Shown: positions 45,902-58,078 of the stretch, in pieces
How the letters are laid out: every line of letters starts with the position of its first letter
Numbering within the stretch: position 1 is the first letter of the stretch
Assembly (NCBI GenBank): GCA_950295325.1
Contig: OX485804.1
Location: 34,656,001-34,720,000, forward strand
From: Polytrichum commune
Lineage: Eukaryota > Streptophyta > Polytrichopsida > Polytrichales > Polytrichaceae
Direction: 5' to 3'
Length of the DNA stretch: 64,000 nt
Notes under the pieces: model-generated
What the model saw: the letters and a program-made list of their open reading frames with translations, nothing else
Told to the model about the DNA's origin: nothing
Databases searched by the model: none
Program-made: the position numbers and the translations under genes

Positions 45902-48900
45902 CTAAAAAGAAAACTTAAAACCCCCTGTCTTCAAATCAGCAGCATTGTCCCATATAGAAGTTTTTTGAAGTGAAGCTTTCCGCTCCTCAGTCTTCTGCTG
46001 AATAGATTCAATAGATCCAGGATAAAGTGACTCGTATTTAGATCGAAATCTCTCATACAAGTTGACTCGGTCTTTTGTTCCAGAAACCAGGTCCTTCGAG
46101 TTTGGCCGGCTCAGAAATTCAAGAACATTCAAGATATTACTCCTGGAACACCACCCACAGGAACCTTGTCAAACACTATCCATGGCACATCATACAGTCA
46201 GAATTTGTAATAAATTCATCACTCTACTTTACTGCCAAACTGGAAAACAATAACTCCATCCAATTTACCTTCCGACCTAAGAATATGTAACTCCATCATA
46301 TTGTGCAAAATGCTTGCAAGAAACTTTTGTACCAGCTACTTTCAGAAAATAATCTCAAAAGGTATGAAATAATTATATTCCCGATGCTTGGATGCTTGAC
46401 AGCCAAGACCTTTAAGCCCATCTACCAGATGTTTGAAAATTCAGAAGGTTTCATGTATAAAATCTTTAGGTTAACGCATCTGAGGTATATTTTGTGCACT
46501 TTCAATTGCTCATACCTGCTAACAGATTTTGGGTGATTGCTATAGACACTTCCAAGTCAATGGCAATGTGCCACCAGCCACCAAGAGCTTGAAGTCTAAC
46601 AACCAGATGTTGACATTTCAAGAATATTTACATACAAGAAATATTTTAGGTTAAAGCATCTTCTAAGGAATATATTTGTGCGTTTCAGCCGCTTTTCATA
46701 CCTGCTAACAAAATTTTGGGTAATAGCTATGGACTCTTCCAAGTTGATAACAATGTGCCACCAGCCATGGGGAACAAACACGACCTCGCCCGCTCGACAA
46801 ATGCACTCTACCGGTTTTTCCACACGCTGCTTTGTTTCTCCATAGAAATTCATAAACCACTCAGTGATCGACACTGGAGTTGCCACATCAGCACCATCTG
46901 GACTTGGATACACGCCAGGCGGAACAATTTCCGGTGGATACATAACCCATTTTTTTGCACCTCGCACCACTGCATTCCACGCAGAGGTACTGTTGGGGTC
47001 GATATGAAAAGATGATCCTGATCTTGCAGGACCTGCAATTAACCATCGATAGTCAGGCCTATCGTCCGTGCCCAAAATGTTGAACAAATCCTCTCGGAAG
47101 TAGATTGGAACTTCGTAGTCGGCAGCAAGCTGTGGGGCTTTCTTGCCAAATTTGGGGTCAAAAATATACAAGGGGCGCTCTTCTTCCACCTTGTCTGCAT
47201 AGTTGTAATAATCGTCAAGCTTGAGATTGATCGGGCCTGCAGCAAAATCAACGTCAACTGTGTGGCGCAATAAGTATTCACGGTCCCACTTTGTGAGTGC
47301 CGGCCAGGTTTCTAGAACACCAGAAAGCAAAACGGGCTTATTGGGCTCCTCAAAGTCTCGGATAAAATCCTCGACAGAAAGATTCTCACGTCGTTCAATG
47401 TTGTCAGTTTTTAACCACTCCTCTTTGATCTCAAGACTGGCACACAACCAGCTCTGAAAAAGGTAGTCCGAGTAAAAATCTTTCACCTGGTACACACACA
47501 ACATGCTCTTCAGTTTCAGTTACCCAAAAGAGAATATCAAGACGGCAAAGGAAACTTGCTGACATAGTAGATATGTGGAGGGCCTCATGTGGTCACTCTT
47601 CTTAATCGCACACCTACATTTATGTGGTATATGGCAAGGCTTATTGTTAAGAACGGACACCAAAAATACACATGTTAAGATAAGATTGGACTATGTGCTC
47701 AAAATTTTACAGAAATTATTCCAGGTTCGATAGTGAACACAATTGGAAGGGCATATGTGATCACTTAGAGAGTGAAGGTATCTTCACTCGGAACTCTTAT
47801 GACTTTTGCTTCTCTGCTTCAATTCTGAAACTTGAAATGAAAATCTTCATGATTCACATATGCTAACCAGATTATCCAATTCCCAAGCCAATCCAACAGC
47901 CATAAATGTCTGTGGAGTTGGAAGTGCCCACAAGAGGGCCACATATCTTAGCAGCCATTGTTCTTATTTACAACACCCAAGGATTGAACCACTGAAATGA
48001 TCACTTCAATCAGAACATAAACCTGCAAATTCAATCTCTAGAATCACAACTTCGATAATGAGGTGAACCATCATACCTTCAATGGAACATGAGAAACACC
48101 ACTATAGCCAGGCACTGCAGATGCCACATACGTTGTCTTCCAACAGCCATTGAATGCTAGTTTCCCTTTGTAATTTTCCAAGACTAAGGTCCGCCATAAT
48201 GAATCTTGATGTGAGAACACATAAAAACCCTTGCTCACCAGAGCCAAACGTGCTAAATCGCGCCCATCGAGGTTACTCAGGATGTCGTATATTGTCTCAT
48301 CACTAAGCACTTGCAATGCTCCAAGACTGGCATCCCTCAAGTTAGAAGAGGAAGCGCTTAGGAGTAGATTACCCATCGGTTGAATGCCATAACCATGTGT
48401 TCCTCTCTGCAAGCCATAGTCTAAATCTAAGTTTCCATCATTTTCGTTCTCTTCTACATTGCAGTTGGGTAGATCCAAGTTCTCATCACCTTGTGCTTCA
48501 CAAACTCCAATGCCACCGCCTATTTTAAATGCCTCGCGTTCCCTCTTCGGTAATCTCCTTCTCTTTGATTTGTCATTCAAGTTCTCATCTGTTGCATAGA
48601 TTGTAACATGTGAGAATTGTAAACTGCTTACATCCATATTGGATAGACATCAAACTATTACCGTGGAGTGCTTCATGCTCTGGCTTATGGTAAATTATTT
48701 GTTGAAATATTACCACAAGGCAATCATACATTTATAGTCTGGCATCAAAAAAGATGAACCAAGACGCACCTTACAGTAGTAGGCATTGGAAGATGCTACA
48801 AAGACGGGAGAGGCAACACCCTAGAGAATTGAGAGGTTTAAAACATTTTGGGCCATCGTGCAAAAACCTTACAAGAAATCATCACAAGTTCTTCAAAATA

Positions 48901-49943
48901 CTCTCAAATGCAGTGTGAATTGTTTTGTCATAATATTATCTACGCTGTGGAGTGACAATCCCAAGCAGCATCTGATTAAGAATTCCAAGCGGCTGGCCTA
49001 GGACTTACCACCACTGAGGAGTGCAAGTTCACTACTGAGAAGTGCCTGCCTCGCCAATCTTGCCTCCAATTTCCTCCTCCTCTCGATTTGCGAAGCACTT
49101 AACCCTCCATTTTGCGCAACCAAAGCATCTGCACTTAGGACATCTGCATTTAGGACATCTCCATTCTGGGACAAAGGAGGACCTGTCTCTGCAAAAACCA
49201 AAACCTTCAGAAGGCAGCCTCTAAGCACAAAATCCCCAACAGTGTTCATCCCAATGCAGGCAGAAATCCAAATGAAGCAATTTCTAAATAGAACGAATCG
49301 CGCCCAGTGCCCACACAGTTTTGAGGAGAGGCATTCGCTCTTATCCCCGTCTCACCCTCGAGCGAGAATTGAGCGGCGAAGGACTTTGGAGGCTCATCTG
49401 CCTCTCTCAACAATCAGTGGGCAATGAAAATTTATAATATACTTGGACTTTACATATGAGATGAGCATGCAGCATTGGCCCAAAAACTTTGAGAGCCTAT
49501 TAGAGGTAACACCTCTCGGCATGTCCAAATGAGTTTGACCCTCAATGAATGACCCAATAATAGAATGACTTTCGTTGAAACCTCCACAATACCTCAAACA
49601 TTCACCACGATACACTTACCGATCATGGAAGAAGGTGTTGTATTCAAAACAACCAGCTCTCCATAATAAGTCATGTTTAGTTGGAGGATTAGTCTATGTA
49701 TTGAGAAAATCATTTTACAGTGATCATGGGAGATACTTGACTTGGTTAGGGCAAGAGACATGCACCCTATTTCAGAGCCGAATAACATTTCACCGCTTGA
49801 CATCAACCTTGAGAAGATTTGACAATTCTGCTTGTGTCCTTACATCACACTACTCAAATTTCAGAAAGAACCAAAATAGGAAGCTCAACTCTACCTTCAT
49901 GCCGGTGCCTGCCACGCCTTTTCCGTTGCTTTGTTCTGGTCAT
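45902..49943 (-). CDS. JMJ22: F-box and JmjC-domain protein, JMJ22-like
   Basis: Predicted Fe(II)/2-oxoglutarate-dependent oxygenase of the JMJD6-like group. Arabidopsis JMJ22 is reported to demethylate histone H4 Arg3. Exons on the minus strand: 49943-49895, 49188-49009, 48588-48077, 47486-46702, 46142-45902; GT..AG introns, phases 1,1,0,2, 588 residues. Basic N-terminus (MTRTKQRKRRGRHRH, a likely nuclear signal). Coiled, charged segment in exon 2. F-box at about 168-212 (LQVLSDETIYDILSNLDGRDL, LWRTLVLEN). Then DFYSDYLFQSWLCASLE, EEPNKPVLLSG and the JmjC core, with metal ligands H408 and D410 (SSFHIDPNSTSAWN) and H491 (HGWWHIVINLEES) present. The C-terminus is NVLEFLSRPNSKDLVSGT...FKFSF as in plant homologues. 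Exon 1 is short and rests on phase, splice signal and its basic character, so the start is less certain than the rest. Confidence 0.9.
46428..46770. repeat. Duplicated exon 4 end within JMJ22-like intron 4
   Basis: 46602-46770 (last part of exon 4, its donor and adjoining intron) has a diverged copy at 46428-46590. Shared: 'catacctgctaaca.attttggg', 'cttccaagt.', 'caatgtgccaccagcca', 'ttaggttaa.gcatct'. The copy contains the equivalent of the splice donor and the codons around the second His, but with indels, so it is a dead pseudo-exon. Offset is about 175-188 bp. Confidence 0.75.
47580..47790 (-). repeat. Family C fragment in JMJ22-like intron 3
   Basis: Contains 'taagaacggacaccaaaaatacacatg' and 'gatagtgaacacaattggaagggcatatgtgatcactta', matching the family C core in the same order as 42215-42345. 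Intron 3 (47487-48076) therefore carries an inserted repeat. Confidence 0.55.
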
Positions 49944-50100
49944 ATTGCCAAACTTGAATTCGCAGCTTCTCCCACTCTCCTCAAAGCTCAAACCTTCCAC
50001 CTCTCGATCATTCTCCGAGAGCCACAGCCATTACGAAAATTTCGACACTATGGAGATGGCGAAATCGAGTTACTAGGGTTTAGGGTTTAGGGTTTAAGGT
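49944..50100 (-). promoter_or_regulatory. Presumed 5' UTR and telo-box promoter element of JMJ22-like gene
   Basis: At 50074-50097 the minus strand reads three tandem AAACCCTA units (plus strand agggtttagggtttaggg), the telo-box found close to transcription starts of many plant genes with growth or translation roles. It lies about 130 nt upstream of the proposed ATG. Being only about three units, it is not a telomeric tract. Confidence 0.6.
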
Positions 50101-52630
50101 CTGGACCTAGGCCCTACTACCAGACGTTTATCATATTTTCGCCAAGGTACCTTGGGGGGCCCGGGGGGGGGTCACACTTGTGGCTATAATTTAGTGGTTA
50201 GTTTTAGTTTTATCTATCTAATGATTAACTCACCGTGACATTATTAAGATCCATAACAATGTTCTGTAGGATTGACAGTATTCCATGGAATATGTCCTGA
50301 TATTTACCACATTCAGACCGAATGTGAGAAATACTAAGAAATATTCTGTGGAATATTAATGTTGTGTAAACCCAATTAATTAATTAATAATAAGATCCTT
50401 AAATAATTTATTTATTAATCAATTGGGTTTACACATGAAACTTATATGTAATTTAGTGGAGGACACGTGTCATGGTGGCATTGTTCCTATCCAAAAGAGA
50501 GGAGTACAAAGGTACACCAAATAAGGTAGATGAAGCTAATGTGGACAACCCCATGGAACCATCTAGCTGATGGATTCAAGCATTAGAGGTTTGAGCAAGT
50601 GAGCAATTGCTAATCATGACCAAAGAATTTGAAATCTCTGAAATCGTTGTTGACCAAGGCTTTGATCTAGGTTTTGGAATCAAAGATTATTTGCTTGCCA
50701 AATTGGTGTTATAGTGGGGAACTCTTTCATCGTTCAATGATGTATAAGTGGATAACATCACTAGCAAATTCTACATGGGTCATTTGCCAAAGAAAACCAA
50801 GTTAAATGCCCTTATTGATTGTGTCATGTCTCTAAAGTGGTCACGAGTAAGACAAAATGATTCCTCCTTGGCTTTTCATTATAGAATACCCACAATACAA
50901 GTTAATTGGCACCTCACAATCTCCTCACAACCACATGCCACCTCCTAATTTACCTAGCTTGCCCCAATAAATCAAGTGCGCTGGGGCTTAGTGGTTAGCA
51001 CCACTAATTATAGAGGATGGTGGGTGTAGTTTAAGTTATGTGAAGGTGACTAACCCAAATATCATCGAGGTGGCAACTAATGTCCTCTCGTACTAGGGTT
51101 GCAATGGCCTCTCACAATTCTTTTTTAAACACCAACGGTAGGTAGGAACCAAACTGTCTCGCAACATTCTAAACCCAACTCATGTACCACTTTCATGGGT
51201 GAACTATTGAACCCATGTGACCTTCTTCAACCCCAAAATGTGATGAGTCGGCATCGAGGTGCCTAATGACTCCGCTTTGTGAACAAAGTGTGCGTTTATT
51301 AAACAGTTAGCATGTATTACATCCATTGAAGTAGGGTGACCGTATTGCCAATCAAGAGCAAAAAATAAGTGTCCAATTAAGGGAGGTAACCAAATCAGTC
51401 TCATCTACCTTAGCATCATGAGTCATAACAACGCTTAACCATATATTACTCAACCAAATATTACTGCTCTATTTTGAGGGCCCACAAAATATAATTAGAT
51501 CAATCCAAGTGCATGGAACTGACCCAAATGGATGAGTAATGTTATAGTGTGGATGGAGAATTAATTTGGAAATAATTTAATGTGGCACACAATAGTTGTC
51601 CGGGGGATGTCACACTCTATATTTTAGTACCTACCTGCTTGGGTACACAAAAAGACAATCAACTAAACAACTTGGTATATCCCAAGGGTGTACTCTTTGT
51701 AGATCACTCATAGCATGTGCATTCATAAGGTGATACATAAACCCCATGTACTCATGTCAATTTTACTTCTCAATGCACATACACATACATAACAAGCTTT
51801 TGAAAAATGACCTTTGTGAATACACCACTCTTGATCATTCAAATATAGTCACCTCAAAACGCATATAGCATAATAGTATGTATGTTTCTTTAATTATTTT
51901 CAAGCATATGTATTTAATTTATTAAATGAGATTTGAGGGGCCCTTGGGAGGATTGTCTCAACCTTGCTCTCACTTCATCATGTCATCCGTGCCCTCGTAT
52001 TTTCCCTAGGGGATGGACTCTTCGTACTACATACGAACTAATGTGAGTGTAGGAAGGGGTATTATTTGAGGCATTAGCGTATATAGTATACTTAAGGGAG
52101 AGGTATTATTTTTCTCTAATGTGTACATCTAAAAAGGCTATGATTTTTTTTGAAGTAAAGGTGGGTGCAATTAAGGGACCCTAAGATTAAGAGGTTTATA
52201 ATAAATAAATGAGTGTGTTAGTTTCATCCAATTCATATCTTCATCCATTATTGTCAAATGGTAAAAGTCCTCAATGACTACCATTTTAGGGTTCGCATTT
52301 GGGTTTTAGGTTTTAAAAAACGAGAGGCTCTTGGAGCATTCACGAGCTCCTTGAGTTATGCTCCCCGATTTGTGGCTACGTTATTGTGCTCTTGTCTTTG
52401 TTTGTTTGAGACAATCCTTGAGTTACATGTTGTGGATGGAGATGACTTATATATATATATATATATATATGTAGTGGAGGCATTTATCACATCGAATTGA
52501 ATAGGTTAGTATAAATACATGAGGCCGTTTTCTAGCATGTGTAACAAAATTGTTCTTTGAGTTATTTCTCTTCAAAAGTAGATACCTTGATTTGGACATA
52601 TTTTATAAATAATTTAGTCAAGTTGGAATT
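50101..52630. other. Intergenic, AT-rich
   Basis: 50364-50434 is an inverted repeat: gtgtaaacccaattaatta pairs with the reverse complement of the sequence ending aattgggtttacac. The arms are 14 nt perfect plus an AT-rich extension. G-run at about 50155-50170. A (TA)n microsatellite occurs at 52450-52471. No gene recognised. Confidence 0.45.
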
Positions 52631-52634
52631 AACA

Positions 52635-52910
52635 TGGGTCCAAGACCCCATGTCTCACCCTAAGTCTTCATGAAGACTTCCGATTGAGACACTGAATATT
52701 AGTTATAGGACATATGTAACACAAAATAAATAATCATTGTCACATTAATTTCTAGGAGAAACAATTAATGTTGTCTACGCCAATTTTCTACTAGAAATTT
52801 AGCATGAGTTGAAAGTTAATGTGACTCACATTAATTTTTTATTGTGAGAATTAGCGTGGGCTTTAGAAAAATATTGTGGCCCACATTAATAAGAATGTTT
52901 AGTGTAGTTT
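52635..52910. repeat. Dispersed repeat family D, copy 2
   Basis: Related in the same orientation to 520-770: 'ggtccaaga.c', 'cttcatgaa.act', 'ttagttata', 'aataatcattgtcacattaattt.tag.agaaac' and 'gtggcccaca.taataag'. About 270 bp; ends not defined; non-coding. Confidence 0.5.
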
Positions 52911-53547
52911 AAAAACCCCAAATTAGTCTAGTCCAAGTCATTAACATCATATTAAACATTATGGGACTTTTGGGAGTCCCAAAATTGCAAAACATGTACA
53001 TTTTGACCAAAATTCTACGTGGGAACGTGAATGGGAACGTGCATGGGAACTTGCCAAAGATTATGTGCGTGTGTATGGGAACGTAGGAACACGGGGGGGG
53101 GGGGGGGAACTCAATTGGGAACGTCAATACGAGGAGTATGGACGAGATTGGGGAACTTCTATGGGAACCATGGCACATGGCTGGGCCATAACGTTTGCCA
53201 ATGTACACCACTTACACACGATATTCGTGATATTCATAAATAGTTGCATGCGTACAAATTTTCACAGCACATACGTACAGTGTCCCACCGCACATGTTTG
53301 AAATTGCGGGGAAGTTAGGGTTGAAGCTCCCTACATTGAGGTCTGAAAATCCATACATTAATGGGACCACACCATGCATGATGATATGACATTGGTTGAA
53401 ATTTGCACATATAGCAATTATGGTCATATCGACAAAAAAATGAGATGTTTGGTTCCAAACGTACTGCCCTATCACCTACCGCAGATCACTAGGGTCTTGA
53501 CACTGGCTCATCTAATCCCGTATCACCTTCAATTCCAGTGTCTTTGA

Positions 53548-56500
53548 TCACCGGGATGCGCGTCCCCCAGATTTACGTCTACCATCTCCATGTCCACGGC
53601 CCCCTCGTTGCCCACTAGACTCCCCGTCGTCCCACCCACCCTCCCTGTTCCCACGCTCGGCTGTTGAACACCGTTGAAGATTATCTTTGGCAAAACCAAT
53701 TTGCTCTGCTAGGATAATAACCTTTAATGGCTCCACATCTTCATGTGCTGGCAGAGGCCAGGCTGCCAAAATGCAATCAATCGGCTGTCAGTCGGAAACG
53801 GAGTATTTCAAATCTCGTTTCCACTTTAAGTTTGGGTTTGAGTCCCAACCATTCCATTTCTTTGAAAGGTCCCTCGCGGTTGAAGTGGGAGTGAACCACT
53901 GTACAAGTATTTGATGTGGATGATCTCCCGTGACCGCCAAGTTCGGTACAGACACAACCCGGCATACCCAAATGGGTCTACCTATATCTTGTTATTGGGG
54001 ACGCAATATTAGCATATGCCCCTCGTGCACATTCTCTGCGATGCGGAAAGTTGTTGCAGGACGAAGGTTTGCTGGACCAACATAATGGTCGTCCGGTTGG
54101 TGTTCTTCCCGAAGCTCTCCGTTCTGCAAAGAAGGGATGTGCATCTGCTTCGACTCTACTTCGTGGCCAGAATCCCTCGCATAATGGCAGCCCAACAGTG
54201 TATACGTTTATGAGGGGTGCATCTAATGCCTCCTTCACCCCTATCCAATATTGCAAAATATGCATGTGTGAACCCATATATGCTCCTGTCGTGTCATGGT
54301 CACATATTGATTGCCAATAGTCAATGAACCCTTACAATCCCACAAGAACCTCCTTCAGCTTGGCCATACCTCGCGGTGGTGCAGGAAAGGGGTCCCCGGA
54401 TGGAATACATGGCTCCCCTTTTATATTTGATTTCCACATCTTCACACCGTCTTTGGGCAACCACTCCCCATGCGTGCTTAGCACTTTGTATTGCATAACT
54501 GGCCAACCATCATCTCGGACATAGAATTTGAACTGTTGAGCTTTAGTGTGCCCAATGAGTTTCTCCTTACCACTTGGGATATGTTCGCTGACGAATGTTC
54601 TCCAATCTGGAAGTTCCTCTATCATGTGTGGAATGACAGGAACCTTTTCCATGTCCATGTATGATTTCATAAGAAGGGGTATAGTGGGATAGTCGTGTTC
54701 ACGCAGGTCCATACTCCACCTTCTAAATGATGCATCGATGTCATCATGGGTGTGGCCAACCAATAGATAAGATACATGTACCTCCGTGAATATTGCTTTC
54801 GCCGTGAGCATAGACCAAAATGCCTTTACAAACCTACACTTATTGTCCTTCCAATAATTATCAAGCTGAACATGCAGAATGGGTGGAAGAAGAACTGCAG
54901 GTGTGGGCTCCGTGGGTGGGGGTCGTAATCCTCCCAAACATACTTCGCTCCCATTGAGAACAACACAATATAGAGGTGCACGCCCGGAACCATGAAAAAA
55001 ACGCTGGGATGATGATATGGGAGGTTCCTCCAAATCGCGTAAAAGTCTCGCGAATGAGCCCACAGTATGGTTGCAATCTCCATGGTACATGTCCAGTGCA
55101 TAGTGGGCATATCTCTCATCTCCATGTCCATGGGCCATCATGCCTGTTACAGAAAGTGGTAGCTTTGTAAACATATCGGTGTCTTTGTTCTTGGAAGCAA
55201 AGCAAGGCGATGCGGTTTTGCCATGGTCCATTTTGTCGTGGATAATCGTCAACACCTTTTGGGAATGCTCAATTGAAAGAGCCCTCATGCATCGGTAAGC
55301 GTTGCGAGCCGATTCTTGTTGTGCTAGGTGTTTTTCCAATTGTTTCGAAAACCCTGTGTGTGCGGCTGAACCTTTCACATGTTGAAGTATAATTGCGGAC
55401 AACGAATCACACTTCCCACAACGCGCAAAATTATCACCAACCCTCTTCTTTATGTAGTGCTTAAAGTAGGTATTTCGAATTTTGCTCAGAGTTGAAATAG
55501 ATATTGGGAGCACTCCGCATTTGTCATTCACCTGTCCATATAGTATTAGTATAACATTAATAATACTTCACATGAACCATGAACCAAACTGTATGAAATA
55601 CGTTCATAATTGCCCCTTCGTGTCTATTAATTATACACAAACCCAACTCGATTGAATGTTTGATCTCCACTGTCAATGCGGGTAATTGGACTATACCAAT
55701 TGCGTACCTCATTGATTGTACCCAAGAACTTCTTCCATTTGGTTCCGCGAGGCAAGACCATTTCTACAACTCGTGTACCATTTGGCAATGTGCGAGCCTT
55801 GTGAGGCATCATATCTGCTTTGTCTTCCAGTAGTGTCGAAAGTGTGGTTGTAGCTTGCTGGGTGGATGTTCGATTCTTTTTCTTATTTAGGTTCTCATGA
55901 TCGCGTGGACGCATACCATTCTTGAATTCCGACCGGTTTCTGTAGAACGTCGTTTTCGAGACGGCAAATATGTGTCTCCATGCTTTTTCGCAGACATTGC
56001 GCCCACTCAAGATAACGACCTTTGTTGAACTTACAGGTAGTACATGTAATCCATGGACTTCGAGTTGCTTAGCATGTCTCATCCGTGGCGAACAAGTGTA
56101 GAACTCCGTTCGTAGCGCAAGTGCCTCTTCCCTGGGAAAATATCTAGTGCACTCCCTATCACAATACACGCTAGCAGATAGTTGGTGGATGCTATTATTA
56201 TTGAGAATCTGTGATTTTTTTGTCAGTCTGATCTGCGGCGTCGTGCGTGATGTGACATATGCCCTCTTCCCCTCTTTCTTCCGTCTTTCTAGCAACATGT
56301 TTTGCACACGCAACCTGCGTGTGCTCACTAGGAGATGGTGTGCAAGTGTATACCTCTGTTGGAAAACCTGATGAAGAGGCCATATTCGCAAGGAGAACAT
56401 CCATCCCATGTCCATCATTCCCTCTAATGGCTCCATAATAAGCACACCAACATTGTCTATTCCTAGACATTTGTCTTCCACACAATCCATCGGATTGACG

Positions 56501-56670
56501 TTGCAACAGATTCCTTTTGCCACATTTTGTCCACTCACATTTACAAGCATCACATGACTATGCAGCCATTCCTCCCTTCTCAGCCCACTGCAGTCTACAT
56601 CAATATCCTCTATGCCATCATCAGTGTCGTCTTCCGTGAACACCGCTTCAGATAGTGAAGATCCTTGCAT
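53548..56670 (-). pseudogene. DUF7869-type transposase-like gene, C-terminus decayed
   Basis: Two long open exons on the minus strand: 56670 (ATG) to about 55639, and 55531-54335, joined by a GT..AG intron with acceptor ctatatggacag|GTG. The donor choice (phase 0, near 55638) is tentative. The N-terminal part is acidic, then has a KKFLGTINEVRNWYS region. The second exon has a GVLPISISTLSKIR segment, a CGKCDSLSA zinc-like pair, a KMDHGK Asp, VQLDNYWKDNKCRF and SYLLVGHTHDDIDASF. The last two are the hallmark of the DUF7869 family, a poorly characterised DDE-like group on mobile genes. At 54332 a TAA stops the frame; a homologous-looking tail continues (RPIWVCRVVSVPNLAV...QILVQWF and an RGG-rich end) through one frameshift near 54190 and stops near 53993 and 53798. 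So the first 2.3 kb are intact and the last 0.8 kb broken. Confidence 0.7.
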
Positions 56671-57410
56671 CGTATTATCAGGTAAGTATGTTTGCCCGTA
56701 CGCATGTTAGATACCACAATACGAAGTTACATCACATTGCAAAGTGGGGCAGTAACTGACCTCCTCGAAGCTCAAATGCTCTACTTCAGGTTGCTCCATT
56801 GCCCTGATAACAACACATAACTTCATTAACCATATTATTGTGCCGCCTACATAAAGCTCTATTACATGAGAAGTATACACGAATATGGAAACCTATACCC
56901 AAATATTAAAGCACAACACTGGGCGTGGACATTCAGTAGTTTAGGCGAACATTGATCAACAATAACAAATACAAATCATATTTTATTGACCATGATCAAA
57001 CAAATACACATCATATTTCAGTATGCCTTCATCATGGAACAAAGATAATGATGACACTTTCGTTGTTCAAGTGGGTAACATTTATAGAGGGGTCCCCATG
57101 AAATTATGTGCTTGTTTTCGGAATTCAATGGGGCTTTATCAATACTGATTACACTGCGACCTTGACAGTAGCAATTAAAGGAGCCCAATTGAATACAAGG
57201 ATATTAGACACTATGCTATACACGGAGGTTAGTATCATTGGAACCTATTCAGAGCACCGATTATAGGTTTATGACAATTATGCGTTTATCCGTCTTGTAG
57301 ATTGAAGATGTGTTCGAGGATGTAAATACCGGTGGCCGGCCTTCACAACACTTCATTATGTTAAAGGATGAGCTACACCTACACCTACACCTACACCTAA
57401 ACCTATTAAT
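56671..57410. other. Upstream region of DUF7869-like gene
   Basis: A short minus-strand frame at about 56807-56760 (ATG, ending gag|gtcagt) could be a first exon, but its phase does not join 56670 cleanly. At 57370-57407 there is a run of 'acacct' units (about five). No other gene seen. Confidence 0.3.
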
Positions 57411-57421
57411 GGATTAAATGA

Positions 57422-57808
57422 TTTCCTCTCGGCGGAGAGGAACTTGGCGTGGAGATTCCTCTCGGCCGAGAGGAAACTTCACTCCATGGTCTTTACACCC
57501 CGCGGGCGCGTGACTGGGACTAGCGGACTAGCGGACTAGCGGACCATGTCCAATTGTTGTTCACATGGAACCATTTTCCACTTCAGTCTTCAAAGTTCTC
57601 ATTTGGATTTAGGTTGGAGCGCAGTTTGGCACTGTAACTCGGCTTTCGGTTCATCCCGCGTCGCCAGTTCTGATAACCAAAAATGGCCCAATTAGAGCTC
57701 TCATTCTGTGCCAGGGTTCAACCAAGCAACCCTGGCGGCTTACATATTTAAAGTTTCAGAATAGGTTGAGGGTGTTACACCCCCGATGCCTCTAATCATT
57801 CGCTTTAC

Positions 57809-57863
<55 letters not shown>

Positions 57864-58078
57864 AGTCTTTCGCCCCTATACCCAAATCTGACGAACGATT
57901 TACACTTCATGAACCGGTTGAGTTGGATTGAGATTAAACAAAGAGATTTGTACCAGCCACTTTAGCCTCGGCCGAGAAACTCGGTGCCAGGGTACAGGGT
58001 GTCGGGTTTCCTCTCGGCCGAGAGGAAACTTAGTGCGAAGGTGAAGGGTGCCAGTTTTCCTCTCGGCCGAGAGGAAAC
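57422..58078. repeat. Cluster of GC palindromes upstream of DUF7869-like gene
   Basis: The palindrome TTCCTCTCGGCCGAGAGGAA occurs perfectly at 57456-57475, 58008-58027 and 58057-58076. The last two extend to 22 nt. An imperfect copy is at 57423-57440 and a shortened one at about 57966-57977. Downstream of each full copy the text 'aactt.gtgc/aacttcac' also tends to repeat. A separate (ggactagc)n run sits at about 57516-57542. Its role is unknown: transposase binding sites, element terminus or promoter element. Confidence 0.85.

Noticed and set aside
50074-50097. Interstitial telomere
   Set aside because: Only about three units and promoter-proximal; better explained as a telo-box.
50976-51060. 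tRNA-like 5' half (ggggcttagtggttagcacc)
   Set aside because: Has an A-box-like segment but no B box, no anticodon stem and no acceptor pairing; at most a tRNA-derived SINE trace.
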